Assembly (NCBI GenBank): GCA_903941145.1
Contig: CAJANQ010000114.1
Coordinates: forward strand, 1-7,126
DNA: 7,126 nt
Direction of reading: 5' to 3'
Source: an uncultured Actinomycetes bacterium
Lineage (GTDB): Bacteria; Actinomycetota; Acidimicrobiia; Acidimicrobiales; Microtrichaceae
Shown: positions 1-4,801 of the stretch, piece by piece
Layout: every line of letters starts with the position of its first letter
Numbering within the stretch: the first letter of the stretch is position 1
The notes under the pieces: generated by a model
Told to the model about the DNA's origin: nothing
What the model saw: the letters and a program-made list of their open reading frames with translations, nothing else
Databases searched by the model: none
Translations under genes and position numbers: made by a program

Positions 1-178
1 CAGCCAGTTCTTCATCGTGCTGCCCGGCGGCGGACCGAAGCTGAACCCGGCGAACTACTCGCTGTTCGGCCAGGTCACCCAGGGCCAGGACGTGGTCAAC
101 CGCATCGGGACCTACGCCAACGGCGAGGCCCCGACCAAGGCGGTCGTCATCAAGTCCGTGACGATCAACGAGTCCTGA
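1..178 (+). CDS. Cyclophilin-type peptidyl-prolyl cis-trans isomerase, C-terminal part
   Basis: Only the last 58 residues are present; the reading frame enters at base 2 and stops with TGA at 176-178. The fragment opens with SQFFIVL, the very conserved cyclophilin core strand whose Gln and Phe residues line the proline-binding pocket. It continues with NYSLFGQVTQGQDVVNRI, matching the family pattern y-x-x-FG-x-V-x-x-G-x-D-V-V-x-x-I, and ends in a typical final beta strand (VVIKSVTI). Members catalyse cis-trans isomerisation of X-Pro peptide bonds and assist protein folding. Many actinobacterial members are secreted or lipid-anchored, but the N-terminus lies outside the window, so location cannot be judged. 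It converges on the minus-strand gene ending at 203; only 24 bp separate the two stops, and I see no clear hairpin there. Confidence 0.93.
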   Translation, partial: SQFFIVLPGGGPKLNPANYSLFGQVTQGQDVVNRIGTYANGEAPTKAVVIKSVTINES

Positions 179-202
179 CCGGCCTCAGCCAGCCCCGACC
201 GC

Positions 203-883
203 TCAGACGGACTGGGCGGGGTTGAGCCAGCGCGGGAGTGCGCCGAGGTCGCTGGTCTGGCCGTCGACGACGACCTTCACGTTCCCCTCGCCCTCGACGG
301 TCCACGTGCCGTCCGGCGCGTAGATCAGCGCCGTCCGCTCGTCGATCCCGACGACCGGCAGACCCCGGTGGGCAAGCTGCACGGTGCGCTGGAACTTGTC
401 GTGCGACCACTGGTTGGCGCGGGGCACCACGGTCATGGTCGTGATGAGCCCGAGGCCCACGGTGAAGGCACCGCCGCGGCTGTCGACCATGTGCGCGCAG
501 AGCGTGGACGCACCCTCGGCCGACGCAGCGACGTTGGCGCCGTTGTTCCAGGCCGCCACGAGCGCGGTGAGCAGCGGCGTCTCGTGCAGCACCGAACGCA
601 GGTGCATGGGCGACCCGCCGGGCACGTAGATCAGGCGGGCGTCCTGGGCCACGGCGACGTCGGCCTCGAGCGCCTCGGCCCGGCGGTAGATGTCGAGCAC
701 GCGGATCTTGGCGCCGAACTGGGCGAACCAGGCTTCGGCCCGGGCAAGGGCATGGCCCGGGTTCTCGTAGGCGAGGGCCGTCGGGATGACCAGGACCTCG
801 TCGACGCCGTCCACGAGTGCTGCGTCGAACGTGCAGCCCTCGGTCCACTCGGCGCCACCGACCAGGGCGACGGTCCCGTTCAT
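203..883 (-). CDS. Peptidase S51 / cyanophycinase-like class I glutamine-amidotransferase-fold protein, apparently lacking catalytic residues
   Basis: 226 aa. The fold signature is clear: an N-terminal MNGTVALVGGAEW strand, VDEVLVIPTALAYE, LIYVPGGSP (residues 84-92), a nucleophile-elbow region around 117-129, DSRGGAFTVGLGL (134-146) and GIDERTALIY (179-188). This matches the S51 family (dipeptidase E, cyanophycinase and many uncharacterised actinobacterial paralogues). Active members use a Ser in a G-x-S-A-G-A elbow and a His in a P-H motif. Here the elbow reads AASAEGAS, which puts Ala122 at the nucleophile position when the Gly-Ala is aligned, and the P-H site reads VVPRANQW with Arg155. 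It may be a non-catalytic binding protein or use a shifted Ser121. The ATG at 883 is supported by GGAGG four bases upstream (888-892). It lies 16 bp after the methyltransferase-like gene and is probably co-transcribed with it. Confidence 0.85.
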   Translation of the reverse strand: MNGTVALVGGAEWTEGCTFDAALVDGVDEVLVIPTALAYENPGHALARAEAWFAQFGAKIRVLDIYRRAEALEADVAVAQDARLIYVPGGSPMHLRSVLHETPLLTALVAAWNNGANVAASAEGASTLCAHMVDSRGGAFTVGLGLITTMTVVPRANQWSHDKFQRTVQLAHRGLPVVGIDERTALIYAPDGTWTVEGEGNVKVVVDGQTSDLGALPRWLNPAQSV

Positions 884-899
884 GAGGCCTCCGTTGGGC

Positions 900-1508
900 T
901 CAGGACGGCCCGCGGCGGGCCGTGATGTCCACCACCGTACGCAGCGGCGCCGCGGTGAGCGACACCGTGTCCTTGTGCGTGTCGGTCAGGAACCACCCGT
1001 TGCGGCGGAGGACGTCGGGCACGTCGAGCGCCACGTCGACCCCCAGGAACCCCTTGGAGAGCGGCGCTCCCGCACGCTGCACCCGACGGGCGAGACCCAC
1101 CGCGGCGGCCGGCTCGACCGCCAGGAGCCGCCCGTCGGACCCGGCCAGGCCAACCAGCCGACGGACCAGCAGGTCGGGGTCGGACGCGGTCACGAGCCGG
1201 GCCACCGACACGATGGCGTCGAACCGGCCACCGGCCGGGACGGTGAGGGCGAGGTGCAGGTCGACCCCGACCTCCTTGGCCTGGCGGATCAGCCGGATGC
1301 GCTCCGAGCGCAGCGGGCTGACCACGGTGACCGAGGCGATGTCGTCGCGGCGGGCATAGGGCTTCAGGTCGACGTCGACCCCGCCAAGGTCCAGCACGTG
1401 GCCCGAGGCCCGGGCGATCAGCGACTTCCGCCGACGGCGCAGCTCGGCGCGCGCCAGGGGCGGCAGGCCGGCAAAGGCCCAGGGGCCGTCGATGCGGAAG
1501 TCGGACAC
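900..1508 (-). CDS. Class I SAM-dependent methyltransferase-like protein with a degenerate cofactor site
   Basis: 202 aa with a UbiE/Methyltransf_11-like order of elements. A helix rich in Arg (21-33) leads into the motif I strand GHVLDLGG (36-43), then a motif IV-like FDAIVSVARLV (96-106), then DGRLLAVEPAAA (125-136), which corresponds to the usual G-G-R-L/F-x-x-x-E-P strand. A C-terminal GWFLTDTHKDTV strand follows, as in UbiE-type enzymes. The glycine loop reads LGGVDVD instead of LGxGxG, and the residue ending strand beta-2 is Ser64 (VTVVSP) rather than the ribose-binding Asp/Glu. SAM binding is therefore doubtful and the substrate unknown. The GTG at 1508 is the only reasonable start: no in-frame start codon was found in the 45 bases upstream, and a TACCTT hexamer ends 7 nt before it, which suggests a leaderless message. 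It is the first gene of a minus-strand pair with the S51-like gene. Confidence 0.75.
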   Translation of the reverse strand: MSDFRIDGPWAFAGLPPLARAELRRRRKSLIARASGHVLDLGGVDVDLKPYARRDDIASVTVVSPLRSERIRLIRQAKEVGVDLHLALTVPAGGRFDAIVSVARLVTASDPDLLVRRLVGLAGSDGRLLAVEPAAAVGLARRVQRAGAPLSKGFLGVDVALDVPDVLRRNGWFLTDTHKDTVSLTAAPLRTVVDITARRGPS

Positions 1509-1515
1509 GCCCCGG

Positions 1516-1521
1516 AAGGTA
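1516..1521 (-). promoter_or_regulatory. Candidate -10 element (TACCTT) of the minus-strand gene pair
   Basis: On the minus strand TACCTT fits the actinobacterial TAnnnT -10 pattern. Seven bases separate it from the GTG at 1508, so transcription would begin at or beside the start codon. No convincing -35 hexamer is visible upstream and there is no Shine-Dalgarno sequence, both as expected for a leaderless transcript. Confidence 0.5.
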
Positions 1522-1584
1522 GAGGGCGCGCACGGGTCGGGCGCGTCATCCCGTGCGGTCTCGCCGCCGGCCGGCCGACGCCCG

Positions 1585-1603
1585 CGGACTTGGTGGGAGT
1601 CCG
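1585..1603. promoter_or_regulatory. Inverted repeat CGGACT-N7-AGTCCG, candidate operator
   Basis: This is a perfect 6-bp dyad with a 7-bp spacer. It covers the TTGGTG hexamer (1590-1595) that is the best -35 candidate for the dehydrogenase gene, so a protein bound here would block or shape that promoter. The size is compatible with a TetR- or GntR-type dimer, both commonly used for acyl-CoA metabolism genes. No regulator gene lies in the window, so the binder is unknown. Confidence 0.35.
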
Positions 1604-1620
1604 AGGGCCTCGCCTAGCGT
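1590..1620 (+). promoter_or_regulatory. Candidate promoter of 3-hydroxybutyryl-CoA dehydrogenase (leaderless)
   Basis: TTGGTG (1590-1595) and TAGCGT (1615-1620) are separated by 19 bp. The -10 hexamer ends 7 nt before the ATG at 1628, so the predicted transcription start coincides with the start codon. There is no Shine-Dalgarno sequence. This supports the ATG at 1628 over an upstream in-frame ATG near 1553, whose extra residues do not resemble the family. Confidence 0.6.
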
Positions 1621-1627
1621 GACCGCC

Positions 1628-2482
1628 ATGACGATCAACAGTGTGGGAATTCTGGGTTCGGGCATCATGGGCTCGGGCATCGCCGAGGTGGCCGCCAAGG
1701 CCGGTCACGACGTCGTGCTGCGCTCGCGCCAGCAGTCGTCGGCCGACGCCATGGTCGCCGGCCTCGAGAAGTCGCTGGCCAAGCAGGTCGAGCGCGGCAA
1801 GCTCGAGCAGGCCGAGGCCGACGCCGTCCGTGCCCGTGTGAAGGCCACCGACCACCTGGGTGACCTGGTCGACTGCGACCTGATCATCGAGTCGGTCGTC
1901 GAGGACCTCGACATCAAGAAGGCCCTGTTCGCCGAGCTCGACTCCATCGTCAAGGAGGGGGCGATCATCGCCACCAACACCTCGACGCTGCCGGTCGTCG
2001 AGATGGCCGTCGCCACCAACCGCCCCGACCGGGTCTGCGGCGTGCACTTCTTCAACCCCGCCCCGGCCATGTCGCTCGTCGAGATCGTCCGGCCGCTGAC
2101 CGCCTCGGACGAGACCATCGCCGAGTGCCGGGCCTTCGCCGAGAAGTGCGGCAAGAACCCCGTCGAGGTCAAGGACCGCGCCGGGTTCATCGTGAACGCG
2201 CTGCTGTTCCCCTACCTCAACAACGCCGTGCGCATGCTGGAGAACGGCACCGCGTCGGCCGAGGACATCGACACCGCCATGAAGGGCGGCTGCAACTTCC
2301 CGATGGGCCCGCTCGCCCTGCTCGACCTTGTCGGCCTCGACACGTCCGTCGCGATCCTCGACGCCCTCTACGAGGAGTTCAAGGACCCGAACTACTCGAC
2401 CGTGCCGGTGCTGCGCCGCATGGTCGCCGCCGGCCACCTGGGCCGTAAGAGCGGCCGCGGGTTCTACGACTACTCGCGCTGA
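1628..2482 (+). CDS. hbd: 3-hydroxybutyryl-CoA dehydrogenase (3-hydroxyacyl-CoA dehydrogenase family)
   Basis: 284 aa, the usual length for stand-alone bacterial enzymes. It oxidises (S)-3-hydroxybutyryl-CoA to acetoacetyl-CoA or runs in reverse, in short-chain fatty acid, butanoate or polyhydroxybutyrate metabolism in the cytosol. The N-terminal Rossmann domain starts with GILGSGIMGSGIAE (GxGxxG at residues 10-15). The catalytic region has IIATNTST (113-120) with its conserved Ser, the dyad His140 in GVHFFNP, Glu152 in SLVEIVRP, and GFIVNALLFPYLN (187-199). The C-terminal domain has the family ending GHLGRKSGRGFYDY. At the end of strand beta-2 the sequence is VVLRSRQQ, with Arg-Ser where NADH-preferring enzymes carry an Asp, so NADP(H) use is likely (inference). 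The gene has its own promoter and a strong downstream hairpin, so it is probably monocistronic. Confidence 0.95.
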   Translation: MTINSVGILGSGIMGSGIAEVAAKAGHDVVLRSRQQSSADAMVAGLEKSLAKQVERGKLEQAEADAVRARVKATDHLGDLVDCDLIIESVVEDLDIKKALFAELDSIVKEGAIIATNTSTLPVVEMAVATNRPDRVCGVHFFNPAPAMSLVEIVRPLTASDETIAECRAFAEKCGKNPVEVKDRAGFIVNALLFPYLNNAVRMLENGTASAEDIDTAMKGGCNFPMGPLALLDLVGLDTSVAILDALYEEFKDPNYSTVPVLRRMVAAGHLGRKSGRGFYDYSR

Positions 2483-2499
2483 GCACACTCACGTTCTGA

Positions 2500-2542
2500 A
2501 CCTGGTCCGTCAGGGCGCCCCAAGCGCCCGGGCGGACCAGGT
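2500..2542 (+). terminator. Long GC-rich hairpin after the dehydrogenase, probable terminator
   Basis: Eighteen bases after the stop codon, CCTGGTCCG (2501-2509) pairs perfectly with CGGACCAGG (2533-2541), plus an A-T pair at 2500/2542. A 3x3 internal mismatch separates this from a second 6-bp stem, GGGCGC (2513-2518) with GCGCCC (2524-2529), closed by the 5-nt loop CCCAA. No U-tract follows, which is common for intrinsic terminators in GC-rich actinobacteria. Confidence 0.75.
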
Positions 2543-2576
2543 GCGCGTCCGGGGGCGGGTCGTCGCGGACTGCCCG

Positions 2577-2582
2577 TACGAT
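2577..2582 (+). promoter_or_regulatory. Candidate -10 element (TACGAT) of aat
   Basis: TACGAT matches the TAnnnT consensus and lies exactly 6 bases before the ATG at 2589. There is no Shine-Dalgarno sequence between it and the start, so a leaderless transcript starting at the ATG is likely. No clear -35 is seen. Confidence 0.6.
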
Positions 2583-2588
2583 CGGCCC

Positions 2589-3266
2589 ATGCCGGTCGAG
2601 CCGCCTCCCAGCCAGTGGGACTTCCCCGACGTGGCCGAGCTCGACCCGGCCACCACCGGCGACGGGCCGGTCGGGATCGGCGGCGACCTACTGCCCGGCA
2701 CCCTGCTCGACGCCTACCGCCGCGGGCTGTTCCCCATGCCGGTCGGGCTGCGCCGCAACAAGATCGGCTGGTGGTCGCCCGACCCCCGCGCCGTGCTGCC
2801 CCTCGACGGCCTCCGTGTGACCAAGTCCCTGCGCCGGTCGCTGCGCCGCTACCAGGTCCGGGTCGACACGCAGTTCGAGCAGGTCGTCCGGCGGTGCGGC
2901 GACCCTGACCGACCGCACGGCTGGATCAACGACGACATCGTGCGGGCGTACACGCGGCTGCACGAACTGGGCTGGGCCCACAGCATCGAGACGTGGTCGC
3001 CGGAGGGCCGGCTGGTGGGCGGGCTGTACGGGGTCGGCATCGGGGCGTTCTTCGCCGGCGAGTCCATGTTCCACACCGAGACCGACGCGTCGAAGGTGGC
3101 GCTCGTCCACCTGGTCGAGCTGCTGTCCGCGCACGACGGGGCGCTGCTCGACGTCCAGTGGTCCACCGACCACCTGGCCTCGCTCGGCGTGGTCGAGATC
3201 CCGCGGATCGAGTACCTGCTCCGGCTCGAGGCTGCGACCTCGGCCCCGCAGGTCCACTACTCCTGA
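2589..3266 (+). CDS. aat: Leucyl/phenylalanyl-tRNA--protein transferase
   Basis: 225 aa, complete. The cytosolic enzyme transfers Leu or Phe from aminoacyl-tRNA to N-terminal Arg or Lys of proteins, creating N-degrons read by the ClpS/ClpAP (or ClpCP) machinery. Family landmarks occur in order: VGIGGDLLPGTLLDAYRRGLFPM (28-50, described by its GGDL and YRRGLFP cores), IGWWSPDPRAVLP (59-71), GWINDDIVRAYTRLH (111-125), GWAHSIETW (128-136), LVGGLYGVGIGAFFAGESMF (142-161, with the key Glu158), ASKVAL (167-172), DVQ (188-190) and HLASLG (195-200). The Asp and Gln of DVQ match the residues described for E. coli Aat catalysis. An upstream in-frame extension back to 2328 exists only because the frame is open through the previous gene; the ATG at 2589 fits the family N-terminus and the -10 element. 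No clpS is in the window. Confidence 0.96.
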   Translation: MPVEPPPSQWDFPDVAELDPATTGDGPVGIGGDLLPGTLLDAYRRGLFPMPVGLRRNKIGWWSPDPRAVLPLDGLRVTKSLRRSLRRYQVRVDTQFEQVVRRCGDPDRPHGWINDDIVRAYTRLHELGWAHSIETWSPEGRLVGGLYGVGIGAFFAGESMFHTETDASKVALVHLVELLSAHDGALLDVQWSTDHLASLGVVEIPRIEYLLRLEAATSAPQVHYS

Positions 3267-3293
3267 GGCTCAGCCGCCCTGGGGCGTTCACAG

Positions 3294-3308
3294 CACGGCC
3301 GGGCCGTG
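3294..3308 (+). terminator. Short hairpin between aat and the VOC gene
   Basis: CACGGC (3294-3299) pairs with GCCGTG (3303-3308) across a 3-nt CGG loop, 27 bases after the aat stop. It is short for a terminator and lies directly before the presumed -10 of the next gene, so it could equally be an operator half-site pair. No U-tract follows. Confidence 0.4.
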
Positions 3309-3309
3309 G

Positions 3310-3315
3310 AAGTCT
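3310..3315 (+). promoter_or_regulatory. Weak candidate -10 element (AAGTCT) of the VOC gene
   Basis: The hexamer keeps the two most conserved -10 positions (second A, sixth T) and ends exactly 6 nt before the ATG at 3322. This is the same geometry as the stronger examples in this window. On its own the sequence match is poor; position is the main argument. It also favours ATG 3322 over the in-frame GTG at 3316. Confidence 0.35.
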
Positions 3316-3321
3316 GTGGCC

Positions 3322-3867
3322 ATGGGCATCCACCACCTGGCCATCGCCACCCCGCGGATCGACGCCGTCCACCGCTTCTACACCGAGGCCATGGGCTTCG
3401 AGCTGATGAAGGCGGTCGTGAACCCGACCCCCGAGGGCGGCTGGGCCAAGCACGTCTTCTACGACACCGGCGACGGCAACCTCATCGCGTTCTGGGACCT
3501 GCACGGCGACTACGAGGTGCCGGTCGGCGGCCTGTCCGGGTCGGTCGGCCTGCCCGACTGGACCAACCACCTGGCGTTCACCGCGGTGGACCGGGCCGCC
3601 CTCGACGCGGCACGCGACCGGTGGCTGGGGCTCGGGCTCGACGTCGTGGAGGTCGACCACGAGTTCTGCGTGTCGATCTACACCAACGACCCTGACGGCA
3701 CGCTCGTCGAGTGGTGCATGGACACCCGGCCGCTCGACGCCGACGACCGGGCCCACGCGCTCGCCGCGGTGGGCAACCCGGCGCCCGAGTTCGACGACCC
3801 GCCCCGCGGGTTCAACGCCTATGCGGCCGACCCGGCGGACCGCCCCGACTGGTGGCCGACGGCCTGA
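3322..3867 (+). CDS. VOC superfamily protein (glyoxalase / extradiol dioxygenase-like)
   Basis: 181 aa. Two beta-alpha-beta-beta-beta modules typical of the vicinal oxygen chelate fold are visible. The first begins MGIHHLAIATPRIDAVHRFY and includes GDGNLIAFWDL (50-60); the second begins TNHLAFTAVD (81-90) and ends NDPDGTLVEWC (122-132). His5, His83 and Glu130 occupy the usual metal-ligand positions, so a divalent metal site is plausible. Family members include glyoxalases, bleomycin/fosfomycin resistance proteins and catechol dioxygenases; the DPDG-x-L-V-E ending resembles the dioxygenase/glyoxalase group, but the substrate cannot be assigned. A Pro/Asp-rich tail of about 45 residues (137-181) follows the second module and is not part of the core fold. 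The gene stands alone between hairpins and probably has its own promoter. Confidence 0.88.
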   Translation: MGIHHLAIATPRIDAVHRFYTEAMGFELMKAVVNPTPEGGWAKHVFYDTGDGNLIAFWDLHGDYEVPVGGLSGSVGLPDWTNHLAFTAVDRAALDAARDRWLGLGLDVVEVDHEFCVSIYTNDPDGTLVEWCMDTRPLDADDRAHALAAVGNPAPEFDDPPRGFNAYAADPADRPDWWPTA

Positions 3868-3931
3868 ACCGGCGGCCTGACCGGTCCGAACGGCCTACCG
3901 GGGGCGATTCCACCCAATCGGGCCAGAGAGG

Positions 3932-3968
3932 TTGACGCTCGGCCCGCAGTCGCGTTCACTGACGTCAG
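3932..3968 (+). promoter_or_regulatory. Candidate promoter with overlapping palindromic operator upstream of the ABC operon
   Basis: TTGACG (3932-3937) matches five of six -35 consensus positions. TTCACT (3955-3960) follows after 17 bp as a modest -10. The perfect 10-bp palindrome CTGACGTCAG (3959-3968) overlaps the -10 and the expected start near 3967, a good place for a repressor. It does not look like the AT-rich Zur or MntR boxes I know. Initiation here would give a leader of roughly 210 nt before the GTG at 4175. Confidence 0.4.
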
Positions 3969-3969
3969 A

Positions 3970-4024
3970 ACGCCAAATGGGGGGCGTGCAAGAGAGTGGA
4001 CCGGGGGGCGAAACCAAGGTCCAC
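3970..4024 (+). other. Tandem leader hairpins
   Basis: ACGCC (3970-3974) pairs with GGCGT (3983-3987) around an 8-nt loop. GTGGACC (3996-4002) pairs with GGTCCAC (4018-4024) around a 15-nt loop rich in G. The GGTCC of the second hairpin can instead pair with GGACC at 4038-4042, at the foot of the next hairpin, so the two pairings are mutually exclusive. This is compatible with an attenuation-type leader, or with chance in GC-rich DNA. Confidence 0.4.
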
Positions 4025-4041
4025 CACTACGGCAACCGGAC

Positions 4042-4079
4042 CGGGGGAGGCAACGAAGCCTCCCCCGTTCCGCGTCCGG
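4042..4079 (+). repeat. 38-nt hairpin repeat, copy 1
   Basis: CGGGGGAGGC (4042-4051) and GCCTCCCCCG (4058-4067) form a perfect 10-bp stem with the 6-nt loop AACGAA. The flank TTCCGCGTCCGG (4068-4079) is also repeated in copy 2. In this copy CCGGAC (4036-4041) can pair with GTCCGG (4074-4079), adding a 6-bp outer stem with a bulged TTCCGC. It can act as a terminator, either of read-through from the VOC gene or inside the transporter leader. Confidence 0.85.
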
Positions 4080-4174
4080 GGTCACCGCGGACTTTCTGGC
4101 CAGCGGGAACTTCCGGCGTCATCACGACGACATGAGTTGGGCTGGAACGCCTCCGCGGTCCGGCAACTCCCTCT

Positions 4175-4801
4175 GTGCTCAAGATCGACCACCTCACCGT
4201 TGCGTATGGGCCGACCATCGCCGTGTCCGACGCGTCGTTGACCGTCGGAGACGGCGAGTTCGTGGTGATCACTGGCTCGAACGGGTCAGGCAAGTCGTCG
4301 CTGCTGCGCAGTGTGCTGGGTCTCGCCCCGACCGCGAGCGGCACCGTGGCGGTCGACGGCGCCACCGCCCGCACGAGGACCGAGTGGCAACGACGGCGAC
4401 GGGCCGCTGCCTACGTGCCACAGCGGACGACACCAGGCTCGTTCCCGCTCCTGGTCCGCGAGCTGCTGGACAGCAGCGGCAACGCCCCTGCAGCCGAGGC
4501 CGCGGCACGACGGCTCGGCGTCGGCGAGCTGCTCGACCGGCCCCTCACGACGCTGTCCGGCGGCCAGCTGCAGCGCACCTACCTGGCGCGGGCGGTCGGA
4601 TCGATGTCCGGAGAGCGTCGCCTTCTGCTGGCCGACGAACCGACGAGCGCACTCGACTTCGACGGTCAGGACGACGTGGCCAACTTGCTGGCCGACATGT
4701 CAGCGACGCGGCTGGTCGTGTCGCACGACGCAGCAGTCGTCGCCAAGGCGGACCGGGTCCTGGAGATGGCCGGCGGCTCGATTCGGGAGCGGGCCGCATG
4801 A
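4175..4801 (+). CDS. Metal ABC transporter ATP-binding protein (ZnuC/MntB type)
   Basis: 208 aa, on the short side for the family. It is the cytosolic ATPase that powers the importer encoded with the next two genes. All ABC landmarks are intact: Walker A GSNGSGKS (34-41), Q-loop VPQR with Gln83, signature LSGGQLQR (127-134), Walker B RRLLLADEP with Glu155, D-loop SALD (158-161) and switch His184 in VSHD. The N-terminal LKIDHLTVAYG is typical of metal-type ATPases. GTG 4175 is the only in-frame start apart from a possible CTG at 4142, because TGA at 4133-4135 blocks the frame upstream. It has neither a Shine-Dalgarno sequence nor the -10 spacing seen for its neighbours. Its stop overlaps the permease start in ATGA, which suggests translational coupling. 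The substrate is inferred only from the partner proteins. Confidence 0.93.
   Translation: MLKIDHLTVAYGPTIAVSDASLTVGDGEFVVITGSNGSGKSSLLRSVLGLAPTASGTVAVDGATARTRTEWQRRRRAAAYVPQRTTPGSFPLLVRELLDSSGNAPAAEAAARRLGVGELLDRPLTTLSGGQLQRTYLARAVGSMSGERRLLLADEPTSALDFDGQDDVANLLADMSATRLVVSHDAAVVAKADRVLEMAGGSIRERAA

Larger units (their letters stand above)
3868..4174. other. Gene-free region before the ABC transporter operon
   Basis: These 307 bp contain no supportable coding region; frames open here show no family resemblance. In order the region holds a weak stem CCGGT (3881-3885)/ACCGG (3897-3901) after the VOC gene, a TTGACG promoter candidate, the palindrome CTGACGTCAG, three hairpins (3970-3987, 3996-4024, 4042-4067), and about 95 bp with little visible structure apart from an 8-bp inverted repeat ACCGCGGA (4084-4091)/TCCGCGGT (4152-4159). 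It is long enough to encode a structured 5' leader for the transporter operon. I could not match it to any riboswitch class I know. Confidence 0.6.

Noticed and set aside
1553..1627. N-terminal extension of the dehydrogenase from an upstream in-frame ATG
   Set aside because: The extra 25 residues are Arg/Pro-rich, absent from the family, and overlap the best promoter. ATG 1628 directly precedes the Rossmann strand.
1418..2488. A 356-codon minus-strand frame across the dehydrogenase gene
   Set aside because: It is antisense to a clear 3-hydroxybutyryl-CoA dehydrogenase and has repetitive acidic/Gly content without family motifs.
3961..4080. Match of the ABC leader to a known riboswitch (cobalamin, SAM-IV, c-di-GMP, ydaO, TPP, Mg or Mn classes)
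   Set aside because: The diagnostic conserved boxes of those classes are not present as far as I can read; only generic GC-rich hairpins and a GGCAACC string are shared.
4084..4159. Inverted repeat ACCGCGGA/TCCGCGGT before the ATPase gene as an operator
   Set aside because: The core CCGCGG is itself palindromic and frequent in GC-rich DNA, and the arms are 60 bp apart, so chance is the simplest explanation.
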